From Luzula sylvatica (Eukaryota > Streptophyta > Magnoliopsida > Poales > Juncaceae): DNA of 64,000 nt. Under the pieces are notes generated by a model. The model was not told where the DNA came from. It saw nothing but the letters and a program-made list of their open reading frames with translations, and did no database searches. Each line of letters starts with the position of its first letter. Position 1 is the first letter of the stretch. The stretch covers positions 23,410,356-23,474,355 of the forward strand of contig OX326956.1 of NCBI GenBank assembly GCA_946800325.1, in the 5' to 3' direction. Positions 47,050 to 58,555 of this stretch are shown here, one piece after another. The position numbers and the translations under genes are program-made.

Positions 47050-47125
47050 ACAAAAAAGAAACGAGTAAATGGAGAAGGCTCGGTGGTCCTCCATTCATTG
47101 GTGGCAATGAGACTCGAACTCACAA
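47050..47125 (-). repeat. SINE-like repeat fragment, copy 5
   Basis: On the minus strand it reads GTTGTGAGTTCGAGTCTCAT (B-box-like GAGTTCGAGTC), CAATGAATGGAGGACCACC and GAGCCTTCTCCATTTACTC, matching the tail of the other four copies. The head is not recognisable. Confidence 0.5.
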
Positions 47126-48096
47126 CTTTCCAAAGAGAAAACGAAACAAGAAAGACCAAAATTCCCTATCTTTTTCTTTGTAAATTTTTGGACTTTTTTG
47201 ATTAAAGGATAGTTCTTTACCCATGAATTATATTTTAAGGTATCGGATTTGTCGAGTCTTGAACTCGTCATCTCTTTGGTCGTAGGTTTTAGGATTTGAT
47301 TTTGATTTATCATGCTAAATGCTATATATGCAAAGCCATTAAATTTACTTTTACATGAAAGACTAGTACTTCTTTTACACGAAATTTATGTGAACAATAC
47401 GTTACCTTCATGAAAGTATGTTCTGTATTTAATTGTGTGGCATACAGCATACTACATAAAAAAGAAAGAAAAACGAGTCCATGTTTGGTGTTTTATTGGT
47501 GTGTGTGTTATTTTGTGACGAATGATCAGTTGATTTCAGAAGCTTATTGTACGAGTAATATTGGCGTTACGAATTTGATTTGTTTTCTATAAAGCAAAAT
47601 CATTTGAATTTATTTTAAAGCTCGTCGATGTATATTAATTATTCCGAGTATTTGCTTAGGAACCTTATTGAAATATATTTTGGATTTTCGGTAAAGTTTA
47701 TGATAAAGATAAGAACGATAAAAATGACGTCATGCTCGACGCTTAGCATTGTTTGAGCCACTGGCATCGTTGATGTAGAACTCATTGTAAGCTGACTTTT
47801 GCAGTATGTTGCACTTGCTGAGAAGAAATTAGCAATTCAATTCTTTTCTGACACTTGTTAAAAGTCAATGCTACATATCCAATTAAAACAGATATAGTTG
47901 TTATAAGCCAATATATAATACATTTATCCTGGAATCTTCTTCTACCAATAAGGAGAAACAAAAGCCATTCTAATGCAACTGGATTGTTTGTTTGAAGAAT
48001 TCAGCAATGCCCCTCTTCTGACTTCTGAGTTAACTCTGCATTACTTATCCTAATATATACTATGTATATTTTATACATTATATTGATCAAATTGTA
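47126..48096. other. Intergenic DNA between the NLR fragment and the NLR gene
   Basis: AT-rich, no coding region seen. This stretch should contain the promoter of the downstream NLR gene. I could not pick a confident TATA box among several AT-rich candidates (for example TATATACTATGTATATTTTA near 48054). Confidence 0.35.
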
Positions 48097-48113
48097 TTGA
48101 ATTATTTGATCCC

Positions 48114-48277
<164 letters not shown>

Positions 48278-48537
48278 ATGGCGGTGGTGTTGGGGGATCC
48301 GTTATTGACGCCATTTCTTCTGCCCGTAATGAGAATAATATTAAAGAAGAAATCCAAAAACTGATAAGCACTGAGATGGGCATCATAGGAGTGCTTGAAG
48401 ATGCCGAGGAAGTGGAGCTGTCCCCTTCTCTCAAAAAAACTTTAGCCGATCTTCAAGCTCAGTCCTATAATGCAATGGACCTGATAGACGAATATAACAC
48501 CGAAACGATACGTCAGAGCCTGGTCCATTTTCCTGAG
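48278..48537 (+). CDS. NLR exon 1: Rx-type coiled-coil domain, apparently frameshifted
   Basis: The exon encodes VIDAISSARNENNIKEEIQK, then LISTEMGIIGVLEDAEEVEL and LQAQSYNAMDLIDEYNTETI, a clear Rx-N coiled-coil domain of CC-NLR receptors. It ends at a GAG|GTACTC donor in phase 0. The only nearby start codon, ATG at 48278, begins MAVVLGDP, a typical NLR start, but is one base out of frame with the Rx-N part; a G run (GGGGG) lies between them. The Rx-N frame itself has no ATG upstream, only the microsatellite. Either one base is lost (mutation or sequence error) or the gene is not translated from here. It pairs in phase with the exon at 60721. Confidence 0.65.
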
Positions 48538-48651
48538 GTACTCTTAATTAATATTGTTTAGATGAATAGAATGCTAGATGTAGAATAGTCAGTTATTGAC
48601 CACCAAAAATAGGTAAAAATTCATCTGGCCTCTATTTTAATGGTCTAGATT

Positions 48652-49698
48652 TAGGGTTGTTTACGGGTTTTGTCTGGGCCGTATTTGAAAAAATATATCC
48701 AAATCTGATGTATATCTGGATCCGATATTCGATTCGATATTAGTGATGGATCCACGCATAATTCAGATCTGCATCTTAGTATTAAACCCCTTTTTATATA
48801 CCCTATCTGTTATTAGGCGAAAAAGCATACATAGTATTTTTCTGTGAATGATTTGAACTCACAACCATAAATTGCGTTTAAATATAGTTGTATATACATT
48901 ATTTATATTGCAAATTATATGCACATATAACTAAAATAAAATTATACTATCATATCGTAGTATATATTTGAAAAAATATATCCAAATCTGATGTATATCT
49001 GGATCCGATATTCGATTCGATATTAGTGATGGATCCACGCATAATTCAGATCTGCATCTTAGTATTAAACCCCTTTTTATATACCCTATCTGTTATTAGG
49101 CGAAAAAGCATACATAGTATTTTTCTGTGAATGATTTGAACTCACAACCATAAATTGCGTTTAAATATAGTTGTATATACATTATTTATGTTGCAAATTA
49201 TATGCACATATAACTAAAATAAAATTATACTATCATATCGTAGTATATATTTGAAAAAATATATCCAAATCTGATGTATATCTGGATCCGATATTCGATT
49301 CGATATTAGTGATGGATCCACGCATAATTCAGATCTGCATCTTAGTATTAAACCCCTTTTTATATACACTATCTGTTATTAGGCGAAAAAAGCATACATA
49401 GTATTTTTCTGTGAATGATTTGAACTCACAACCATAAATTGCGTTTAAATATAGTTGTATATACATTATTTATGTTGCAAATTATATGAACATATAACTA
49501 AAATAAAATTATACTATCATATCGTAGTTCGTACGATCCGTTTTATCTGAAAATAACATATAATTCACATTCGTATATGACAATATCCTAATCATATTTG
49601 TATCCGTTCAATATATGAATCGTATCTAGATCTGGATATAGTTTCATATTAAAAAAATAATGAATACGAATCTGGTATCCGAATCGTTGGCATCCCTA
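48652..49698. mobile_element. Non-autonomous hAT-like element with internal triplication
   Basis: The ends TAGGGTTGTTTACGGGT (left) and TAGGGATGCCAACGATTCGG (right, inverted) are similar, and the flanks TCTAGATT / TCTAGACG match at 6 of 8 positions, fitting the 8-bp duplications of hAT elements. The interior is three tandem 283-bp units (48682, 48965, 49248 to 49530). No coding capacity. Confidence 0.6.
48682..49530. repeat. Three tandem 283-bp units
   Basis: Each unit starts TATTTGAAAAAATATATCC, includes GATATTCGATTCGATATTAG, GGATCCACGCATAATTCAG and CACAACCATAAATTGCG, and ends ATCATATCGTAG. Units are nearly identical, so the triplication is recent relative to the surrounding decay. Confidence 0.95.
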
Positions 49699-49706
49699 TC
49701 TAGACG

Positions 49707-50777
49707 TCTATAAGTATACTTATATTTTAGAGCTATCTAGTTCATTTTGCTTACATTAAAAGCGGGAGGCGATACGAAAACCATCAGCGGCGATAGAGAA
49801 ATTAGCAATGATAAGTTATCTCTAACTATATGGCCGGTATACAGTTTTTACATTTTTCACACTTCGTTCACAAGCAAAAAACTATGGCTCATATATTTTT
49901 AATAATATATTTTGTTTTTCTCAACAACAAAATGGACACCATTTGATAATATATGTTGTTCTTGGATAGCGCTATTGCAAGAGCTGTAATGGCTTAACTA
50001 AGAGCAATTTTATAAAACTCAACAAATCATTATTGTGCACTCATTTATAATGATTGGTATTGAGTTCTTTTATTTATTAATCTTATTATCTTCCATAAAT
50101 TATGCAAGAAAAAATCATAATCTCATCAATTGCTAACAATAATAATCTTTAAAAAACCAACTTCTATGGTCTTATTGAATCAATATATTTTAAATAATAT
50201 TTTTTTCAAATTTTAAATTGAGTATCCTTGTCTAGCAAAGATTTTTTTGTTCCAACTATAAATATATACCATTCTTTGAGCGTATTTTGTTTTAATTTGT
50301 GTTATAATATTCATTATTAGTAGAGAAAAAGACGAGTGATTTTACTTATTTATGTTTATATATTTGTTATATTTTATTTGTTATATTAGGAAAATAATAT
50401 TGATTACGTCCAAAATAATAAATTAGGGTAAAATGATTATTTGTTTGGATTTGCAAATTAATTGATTTTAATTAAGTCATATTAGATTTTACAATAACGT
50501 CATTCTTGTTTCTTTATCATTTTGTTGACTTGATTCATCAAGTACATAGTCAATACACGGCAAATGAGAATCAATGGACTTAACAAAATTAACCATATAT
50601 TTATGAAAAATACAGTTCCATCAAATAAATTTCATTGAACGGCACCACAACAAAAAAAAATAATTATCAATTTTAAAAGTGAAAAGAATTACTTTGAAAG
50701 CAAAAAATAGATGCCAAAGTTTGCCCTGAATTGTTGTATTTTTCTTAATAGGAGCTGATTGTGTGCCATTGTCATAA
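49707..50777. other. AT-rich intronic DNA, no feature seen
   Basis: No open frame with a domain, no recognisable repeat ends. It lies between the hAT-like and the Mutator-like element in the putative NLR intron. Confidence 0.35.
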
Positions 50778-50786
50778 TTAAAACAT

Positions 50787-51652
50787 AGAGCATTTCTACA
50801 TGTAACCTTGTATAATTTTTCTTTTGAAAAATAATTCGGTTTTCAAAATTATTCCGAAACTAATCTAGAACTCGTTTTTAAAACCCGGTGCTACCTGATT
50901 TTTAAACCCGGTAGATTAATTAGATTAAATACCTGATTTGCTTGCACAAAAAATCAGAAAAAAGGATTTTAAGCTACTTGATATTCCCAGATTTTACAGT
51001 ATTCTTCATGTATTAATTAACATATTTAATTAACATGATAAATTACATATGTCATATAATTAAGAATTAAATAATATAAAATTAAGAATAATTTGAGTTC
51101 ATGAATTTGAATTAATATTAATTAATTTTTAATTATATATTTATTTAATTATAAAATTTGTTAAGTGTGTTGATTAGAATATAAATAGTTTTGTGTAAAA
51201 TCTTGGTGCAATGTAAAATTGCACTTTATTTGATTTCTGCCCATCGACCTTAAAAAAAGTGGGAATATAAATTTCCCCAATTTAAAAAATATATAATTAA
51301 TAATTAACTGGTATTAATTTATATGTATTAATTCAAATTAATGTTCATTATATGTTAATTAATTATTAATTATTCTATATGTGTTAGGAGGTCACACGTT
51401 GATTAATATGATATTGATTAGAAAGTGATGTTGTGGTAAAATTTGGGGATTTTTAATTGTTTTGTATTTGAAATTCTTGACCAGGTTTTATAAACCAGAT
51501 GAATTTTCTGATGTGTCTAATCAACTGATTAAAAAATAAATTGTTATCGAATTTTTAAAATCAGTTTTGGGTTAATCTTGGAATATTTAAAAAAAAAAAA
51601 CGAGTCATTTTTCAATTTTTTTTGCATACAAGGTTACATGTAAAAATGCTCC
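50787..51652. mobile_element. Non-autonomous Mutator-like element, perfect 9-bp duplication (second family)
   Basis: Flanked by TTAAAACAT at 50778-50786 and 51653-51661. The ends are AGAGCATTTCTACATGTAAC and, inverted, GGAGCATTTTTACATGTAAC, continuing similar for about 80 bp. The 866-bp interior is AT-rich and non-coding. Nine-base duplications with long inverted repeats are characteristic of the Mutator superfamily. The termini differ from the GGGAAATTT family. Confidence 0.8.
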
Positions 51653-52344
51653 TTAAAACATGTCCACAATCAGGTACATATCAACAATTTCAACGCTAAA
51701 AGATTATATCGTAAAAAGGCTCTTACTTGTAATAAATTATATAAGGTATTTAATTTCCCAAGAAACCCTCTCTCTCATCTTATATGCATATTTCGAAAAT
51801 AATTATATAAGGTATTTAATTTCAACGCCATTGTTAGTAACTCAATTAACACACCGCACTAATTCTCTCCAAAATAAACATTGGCTTCGTTTGGATGGAG
51901 GATAGGGTAGGAATAAGTTTTTGGAGGAATAAGAAGTTATCCCTTTTTATTCTTTTATCTTAGGTTAGTGTTTGGCAAATGATAAAGATAAAAAATTGAG
52001 ATAGCATTGCATAAAAAATCAATTATAATACAAATGACTCAAATGCCCTTGTAATTTTTTAGGCGTTGAAATTGCAAGTATGAATTAATTAAATACTAAA
52101 TAACTATGTTATTAAAACAAAATGTTTGGTTGAGTATCATTTTAATAAAATAGATATATTAGAAACTTAAAATAAACAGGGATATGATTCAACAAAAAAA
52201 GTTCATGTTTGCTCTAAGTAATAAACATGTCATAACATTTAACAAACAAAAATATTAATTTATAATGATAATACGTCTAGTTTGTTTAATAAATACGTCA
52301 TAACATCTAACAAACAAAAATATTAATCTATCACAATAATATGT

Positions 52345-53680
52345 CTAGTTTGTATGATCACGGCGATCTTGATGTTCGTTCCACAAAGCGTTGGTAATAG
52401 CATTTCGAAGAACTTCTCCAACACGTGTTTCCTCTTCAGTTAAATTCTCATCATTATTATCAACAGAGCCAGTTTCGGATGAGTCCTCAGACATATTAAG
52501 AAATATGTCATTCTCGTTTAGGATCTCGGTTTGATATTTTATAAAATTGTGTAAAACACAACATGCTAAAACAATCAAGCATTGTTTTTTGAATTTGTAA
52601 GGAGGCATACACACGAGCACTTTGAATCTTTTTTTCAATACCCCAAATGTTCTTTCTATTACGTTTCTCAGTTGTGCATGCCGGTGGTTAAACAAATCTT
52701 TAGCATTTGGATACCGACTTGATCGTTCTAGCCGTTGGAATTGTGCCAAATGATATCGACGACCTCGATACAGACAAAGAAATTTACTTGTGTTTGCATA
52801 TCCTGAATCTGCGAGATAATACTTACCAGATGGCACCGTAAAACCACCTACTTCTAGTGCAGAACGTAAAACCTTCATATCTGCTGCCGATCCCTCCCAT
52901 CCAGTCGAGACAAAAACAAACTTCATGTCAAAATTGCACACGGCCAATACGTTTTGAGAAACAAATCCTTTTCTATTACGATACCGGTCTTGTGTATGTC
53001 TTTTAACAATTGCGGGTATATGTGTACCATCAATTGCACCCAAAGCATCCTTGAACAAAAGTAATAAAAATTAATGTTTTGTAAATAAATAATTTGCGGG
53101 TATATGTCTTTTAACACAATATACGTACCTTAAAAATGTGGAACCGTGTTCCTTCCATACATGAAGAATGTATTGGTTCATTACTGTCAGGCAATTTTAT
53201 GAAATCTGAATGCATTGCAAGTACACTTCTTAAAACAAGATTGAATGTTCGATGAACGGTCTCCACCGAGCGTTGGAAATACTCGCCTATTGCTTGAATA
53301 GACGAGCCTTGACCAAGAGTATGTAGAAACATACCGACTTGTTCTTCAATGGACACATCGTTAGTGCTTACAATTCCTTTGGACAAAATTATCTGACACA
53401 AAACTCGAAAGTTTGTGCTATTCATTCTGAATTGGTCATAGCACCTTGCTGGATGACCATTCAAAATATCATGAATCATTTTAAAACCACTGAAATGTCT
53501 AGTATTACGCTTTATCTTAGAAGGATACGCACAATATAATGATGAACTCATCAATGAGCACATCAATATACTCATGCTCCTTAGCTGAGCATAAACATGA
53601 TCATCATCCATCATAGCAAATATAAAATGTTCCTCATCATCGCCAGGAAGTTGGGCATCAAAATCATGGTCCATATCCAT
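52345..53680 (-). CDS. PIF/Harbinger (HARBI1-type) DDE transposase, two exons
   Basis: Exon 1 is 53129-53680 (184 codons) and exon 2 is 52345-53049. A GTACGT donor and TTGTTCAAG acceptor join them in phase 0 to give 418 residues without stops. The catalytic region is in exon 2: ALGAIDGTHIPA (first Asp), GWEGSAADMKVL (second Asp region), ADSGYANTSKFL and RNVIERTFGVLKKRFKVL (Glu). The N-terminal part contains the helix-turn-helix-like stretch (IQAIGEYFQRSVETVHRTF) usual in this family. DDE_Tnp_4-type enzymes cut and paste the element together with the Myb-like partner. Length and motifs look intact, so activity cannot be excluded, though the partner gene is frameshifted. Confidence 0.85.
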
Positions 53681-53689
53681 AATCCTAAA

Positions 53690-54659
53690 TTACAAGAAAA
53701 ATAAACAAAATAAGCAAATATACTACACATCATTATAAGAAAAAATAAACAAAATGTGGCACGACACTCCATTACTGCTTTCGATTTCTTTCTTTTACTC
53801 ATGGAAGATTCGCCTCCTATTGATTCTAATCCACGCTTTCGTGAGGAAGATGTGGCACGACGCTCTGTTTGGCCTCCGGGACTATCAAAAGATGGATCCC
53901 CAATGGAAGGTTCTGTCTGCTCTCCAAGACTATCATTTCCTAGAGATTCATGATTATTTCCATCTTCATTAAAATTCAAGTCAAACCCATCCAGCTCTTC
54001 ACTTGCATGTCGGCGGCCATTGGAGCTATCAGACCCACTCACCGCCTCAAGATTGTGCGGTAATGTGTTGAAAGTCACATTATTGGCACCCGAAGCTATA
54101 TTTCTCCCACACAACTCTTCCATTTCTTTGTACCATGGAAATTTCTTCTTTTGCAATCCAGTGTACTTATCATTCACCTGCAAGTATTAGAATTTGTGAG
54201 ATCAAACCTGGTGAGAAATGAAGATTTAAATAAGTAACAAAATTATATAAATATCGTATATTACATACCTTACTTAACTCTAACCATGATTCTTCAGACG
54301 GGGCCACGGGTAGGTTCTTGACGTAATCCCAACCCCATCCACTTCGGTCAGCCAATTCTTTGTAAGTAATAAAAGTCTTCTTAACCGTTTTATATCTTAC
54401 ACGGAGCTCGTCTTCAGAGCGTTGCGTATCACCAACTCTTCTATCATTGAACAGAGGATGAACTGTTTTCCATTCATCAGGTGTAAAATTTCCACTCTGA
54501 TCCAACCGTTTACCCATAATTTGCGTCTCTCTCAATAGTTGTAGCAACAAAAAAAGTTTCTTGCTCAGAGAAATTTGAACGCCGAGACCTAACATTTGCA
54601 CTACTACCCTGTCCTTTACCCTTCCCCTTTTTCACCAATGAACTCGCAATGTTTTCCAT
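53690..54659 (-). pseudogene. PIF/Harbinger Myb/SANT-like DNA-binding protein, frameshifted
   Basis: Second gene of the transposon. ATG at 54659 opens MENIASSLVKKGKGKGQGSS and RRSNFSEQETFFVATTIERD. Then a frame change near 54520 is needed to continue as MGKRLDQSGNFTPDEWKTVH, RYKTVKKTFITYKELADRSG and WGWDYV. A donor at 54268 and acceptor at 54178 link in phase to VNDKYTGLQKKKFPWYKEME, an acidic region and a basic SRKRG/SKRKKSK nuclear-signal-like tail. The Myb/SANT-like (Myb_DNA-bind_3) domain normally binds the transposon ends and helps import the transposase. One small indel breaks it, and the 3' end is not defined. Confidence 0.7.
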
Positions 54660-55867
54660 GCCTAATTACCGTTTCATAAATAAAGGCATGTATCACAAAC
54701 AAAAGTATATGTTTATCAAGCCTAATTGTTCATTAATTACTAATAAATTTCAAACGTGATTTCGGCACATATATTGAGTTTCAAAACACTAACCTGTATA
54801 ATTTTGGTCTTTCAAGAAATGTATTCCAATTCGAAAGGTAGTAGTTTAGTCCATCTGTACATATTGGCATGATTATTAGTTAGTTTCATGACTGGTACTT
54901 TTTTAATTAATTTGGTTAGTGATGTATGTGTTGCTGTAATAAACAAATTTCTATATTTTTTAATTAATTTGGTTTCATGAATGGTACTCTGAAATAGGAA
55001 ATATTATTTGAAATGCAACAAAAATTGATTAGTACAATTTAAAGAAAAAAAAAATTTCTATATTAGCAACGAAAGAAAAACGTGTCCATCAGAAAACTTG
55101 AAGAAAAAAAATCAATTCTTCATGAGATTTTTTTAATAAAGATATAAAAAATAAAGAACTTCAAAGAAAAACAAATAACATTTGGATATTCCAATTGATT
55201 GTATTAAAATAAGCTATATAAGTAAAAAAAATAAAGAATTTTTTAGTTTTTTTACCTTGCTTTTTGACCCATTTGTGCTACATTCTCTTGATATCCTTAT
55301 GATGGGATCTTAAATAGAAGAGAACAAGATGATAAATCTTTTGATCTAATTTGTTTTTGGAGATTATAATTTTAAAAAGAAAGATCTCAGATTTTTTGAT
55401 AGGAGAAAAAATGGAGAATGTGTGTTGTAGAAGATGAGTTGTCTTGGGGATGGTGAAAAAAGAAATAATGGCATGGGAAGAGATGAAATAAAAAAATATA
55501 TAACTGAGGGTATTTTCGAGATTGAGCATTGAGATAAAATGAAGATTAGTCTATCACACCATTTAGATGGGATAAGTTTATACCTCATTTTTTATGCTAA
55601 TCTACTTTATCTCTATAATTTACATATTTGTTTGGCAAAGGATTAAGGGATAAGTTGGGTATCCCCAACTTATCTTCCATCCAAACACCACCTGAGAATA
55701 AAAAAAAAAGTTGTGGGGACAAAGTAAAATTTCCCTAAATCATATATATGTGTGTTCTAACAATGGCAAAAAACAGTTAGGTGACTTGTGTCCAATGCAG
55801 CCCCGAATCATGTTTTCCTTTAAAAGATGATTTTATGATAGGATTTTATTTTTAATTCTAATTTAAA

Positions 55868-58020
55868 CTAGGAGAATACACGCGCTACGCGGTGAGGATG
55901 TTAATTATATATATTTTTATTGTAATACATAGTATATATAAATATGATAATATTGATAATATTATTTCTTAATATAATTATTTGAACTAATTTGTCTATG
56001 ATTATGTATTTTACAATTATTTTACATTATGATGACAAAAAAATTTATTTTCTTAATCAAATAATAATACTTATATTAATGTCATTGTATAATAAATGTA
56101 GGGAAATTTTCAAAAAAACTCCCTATCTTTTTTGGATATTCTAAAAAACCCCTATCTTTTTGGAAACTCCAAAAAACCCCCTCTACCAAACTTTTATTTT
56201 CAAATACCCCCTATGGGGTTAAAATTAACTATGGATGGTGTTAAATATTTTTTTATGACCAAAATACCCTTCTTACATATTTAGTAATTAAAATAATGTT
56301 TTTATTATTTGTATTAATTTTAAAAAAGTCCTAATTTTTTTTTTAGCTTATAATAATTTTTAAAAAATAATTATCATATGTTACATTTATATAATTTTAA
56401 TATTTCATACATTATATATATTTAATTTTCATATTTTTTTACTGAAATAATAACATAAAATAATAATAAGATGAACAATAATATTGAAAGAACACCTTGC
56501 AAATATTTAAAAATTAATGAATCTATTAAAAACATACATAAAAGAAGAACGAAAATAAAAATAAAATAGATGTTTAAAGAAATATTTTTCTATCACTATA
56601 TTTTCAAGGTGTTTATTTTATTATTATCTGATGTTAGTTTTTCGTGAATAATAAATGAAATATTAAAATTATACAAACACAACATTTAATAATTTTATTT
56701 TTGTGAAATCATTATATGTTAAAAATTATTTATGAATTTTCTTAAAACTAATAAAATTAATGAAAAAATAACAAAAATATACATATGAAAATAGAAGGGT
56801 ATTTTGGTAAAAAAAAAAATTTGACACCATCCATGGTTAGATTTAACCCCTATAGGGGGGTATTTGAAAATAAAACTTTGGTAGAGGGGTTTTTTTTTGT
56901 AGTTTCCAAAAAGATAGGGGGTTTTTTAGAATATCAAAAAAAGATAGGGGGGTTTTTTGAAAATTTCCCATAAATGTATATGAGGTATATCATGATTTTA
57001 CAAAAACACATAACAACAAATATTATATCATTATTGCTCACACTATTTCATAATTCATATAATATAAAATATGAAAATAATGAATCATACATTTTGCGTA
57101 ATTAGTATAATAATTTGTTATCGAATCCGAATGCAATGAAAATTATAAATAATATCAAACTTAATAGTTAAAATTATTTAATAAATAATATAAAAAAATG
57201 ATTTAGCATAAACATAATTTAGTATTATATAGTGAAAAAAAATATTATTAATTTCTTTTGATTAAATACATAAATATAATCAACTTAGTATTATATGGTA
57301 TTAGTATAGTTATAATTTTTTAAAAATAAATATTAGTATTTAAAATTCTATTATGTACATAAAATAATTAAAATTGTATTTTTTGCATTGTACTTTTTAC
57401 ATAATGTTTTTACAAATTCAAATTATGAAAAATGATCCGTATGAACTATACTAATATGGATGTCAAAATGAAGAGAAAATTAAAACGAATATATTTGATG
57501 ATTTTTTAAAAGTAAAATTCTTAAAATAATACTACTATATGTTGTATGTTTATAATATTACATATTAAGTCATTAGTATTTCATATATAAACTTTTCATC
57601 TTCCATTACATTCACATTTGATCATGTAATCTTATGTGAAATGATAAACAATTGAATAAACAGTTTATCATGAACATAACCAATAATAATAGTACACATC
57701 ACCAATATATGATGATGTGGCTTTCTAAGAATTCTTTAAACATAATGTAGAATAAATGACACTTAAATGACTACAAAGAAAAAATATTATAAAAAATCAA
57801 TGATTAAAAAATATTATAAAAAATCAATGATTAATCAATGGCCTAAATTTTTGCCACATATCACAATCTAATGGTTAAAAAGAAAGTGATGATGTGGCAC
57901 AAGTACATTGCACAAAGTTGGGTCCAAAATAAGAGTGTGGGTAAATTAAGAAAGGCTCAATCATTTATTTCAATTAATAAATACTGTAATGCTTGAATAG
58001 GAAACCAATTTTCGCTGATA
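55868..58020 (-). mobile_element. Possible Helitron, with a Mutator-like element nested inside
   Basis: On the minus strand the left boundary reads CACCGCGTAGCGCGTGTATT then CTCCTAG and T: a GC hairpin (CGCG, TAG loop, CGCG) about ten bases before CTAG at a T, which fits a Helitron 3' end. The right part (57700-57960) has GATGATGTGGC and TGCCACATATCAC motifs common in plant non-autonomous Helitrons and a short internal duplication (AATATTATAAAAAATCAATG twice). The 5' TC end is not identified, so the right limit is a guess. Confidence 0.35.
56101..56969. mobile_element. Non-autonomous Mutator-like element with perfect 9-bp duplication (copy 2 of the 3.7-kb family)
   Basis: Starts GGGAAATTTTCAAAAAAACT and ends, inverted, GGGAAATTTTCAAAAAACCC. 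It is flanked by ATAAATGTA at 56092-56100 and 56970-56978. Inverted repeats of about 150 bp include CCCCCTATGGGGTTAA and its counterpart TTAACCCCTATAGGGG. The AT-rich core resembles that of the copy at 3713-4555. It has no coding capacity and lies inside the putative Helitron. Confidence 0.85.
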
Positions 58021-58082
58021 AAATAAGAGAAAATCTAATTAATTAAAAATATTCAAATACCTTTTTTAAAATGTCATAACAT

Positions 58083-58540
58083 CTATGTTGCGCATATACG
58101 AATACGGGTGTCGTATCTGATACGATACGGATACGACGATACAAATCACGGATATGAATACATGTATATAGTTATTATTTGATATATTTATATTATATAT
58201 AATTAATAAATTAATAATATTTTTAAATTAAATATCATGACGATAAATAAAATCAAGCAAACAAGTATCATAGAAATATCCTAGATTTATTCTAAAAATA
58301 TCCTAGAACTAATCTAAAAGTAACACAAAAGTATCATATATAATTTATTCAAAATTTTATGCACCAAAATATATAATTAGCCGAAGTATCATAAATGGAG
58401 TATGCAATCCGTATCTTTCCGTATCCGAAAAAAATATTAAAATATTCGAATACGTCACGTGGTGCATCCGATACGTATCCGAGCCGTATCGGATATGCGT
58501 ATTCTCATGATACTTTTGTATTTTTGAAGTATCCGCATAA
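58083..58540. repeat. Possible MITE rich in GATACGNATACG motifs
   Basis: The left end GTTGCGCATATACGAATACG and the right end (inverted) GTTATGCGGATAC are loosely similar, and ATAACAT strings lie on both sides. The interior has repeated CGTATCGGATACG-type palindromic motifs near both ends. A related fragment is at 25920-26030. Boundaries are approximate. Confidence 0.4.
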
Positions 58541-58555
58541 CATAACATAACCTAA

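Larger units (their letters stand above)
51883..55692 (-). mobile_element. PIF/Harbinger DNA transposon, nearly complete
   Basis: Terminal inverted repeats are GGCTTCGTTTGGATGGAGGA on the left and GGTGGTGTTTGGATGGAAGA on the right (inverted), the GTTTGGATGGA core being typical of this superfamily. Subterminal TTTGGCAAA motifs are also inverted. It carries the two genes expected of PIF/Harbinger, both on the minus strand: a DDE transposase and a Myb/SANT-like protein. I could not confirm a 3-bp TWA target-site duplication. Confidence 0.8.

Noticed and set aside
52923..53117. Separate 64-codon minus frame next to the transposase
   Set aside because: It spans the transposase intron and an out-of-frame part of exon 2. 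The in-phase splice model explains the region better.
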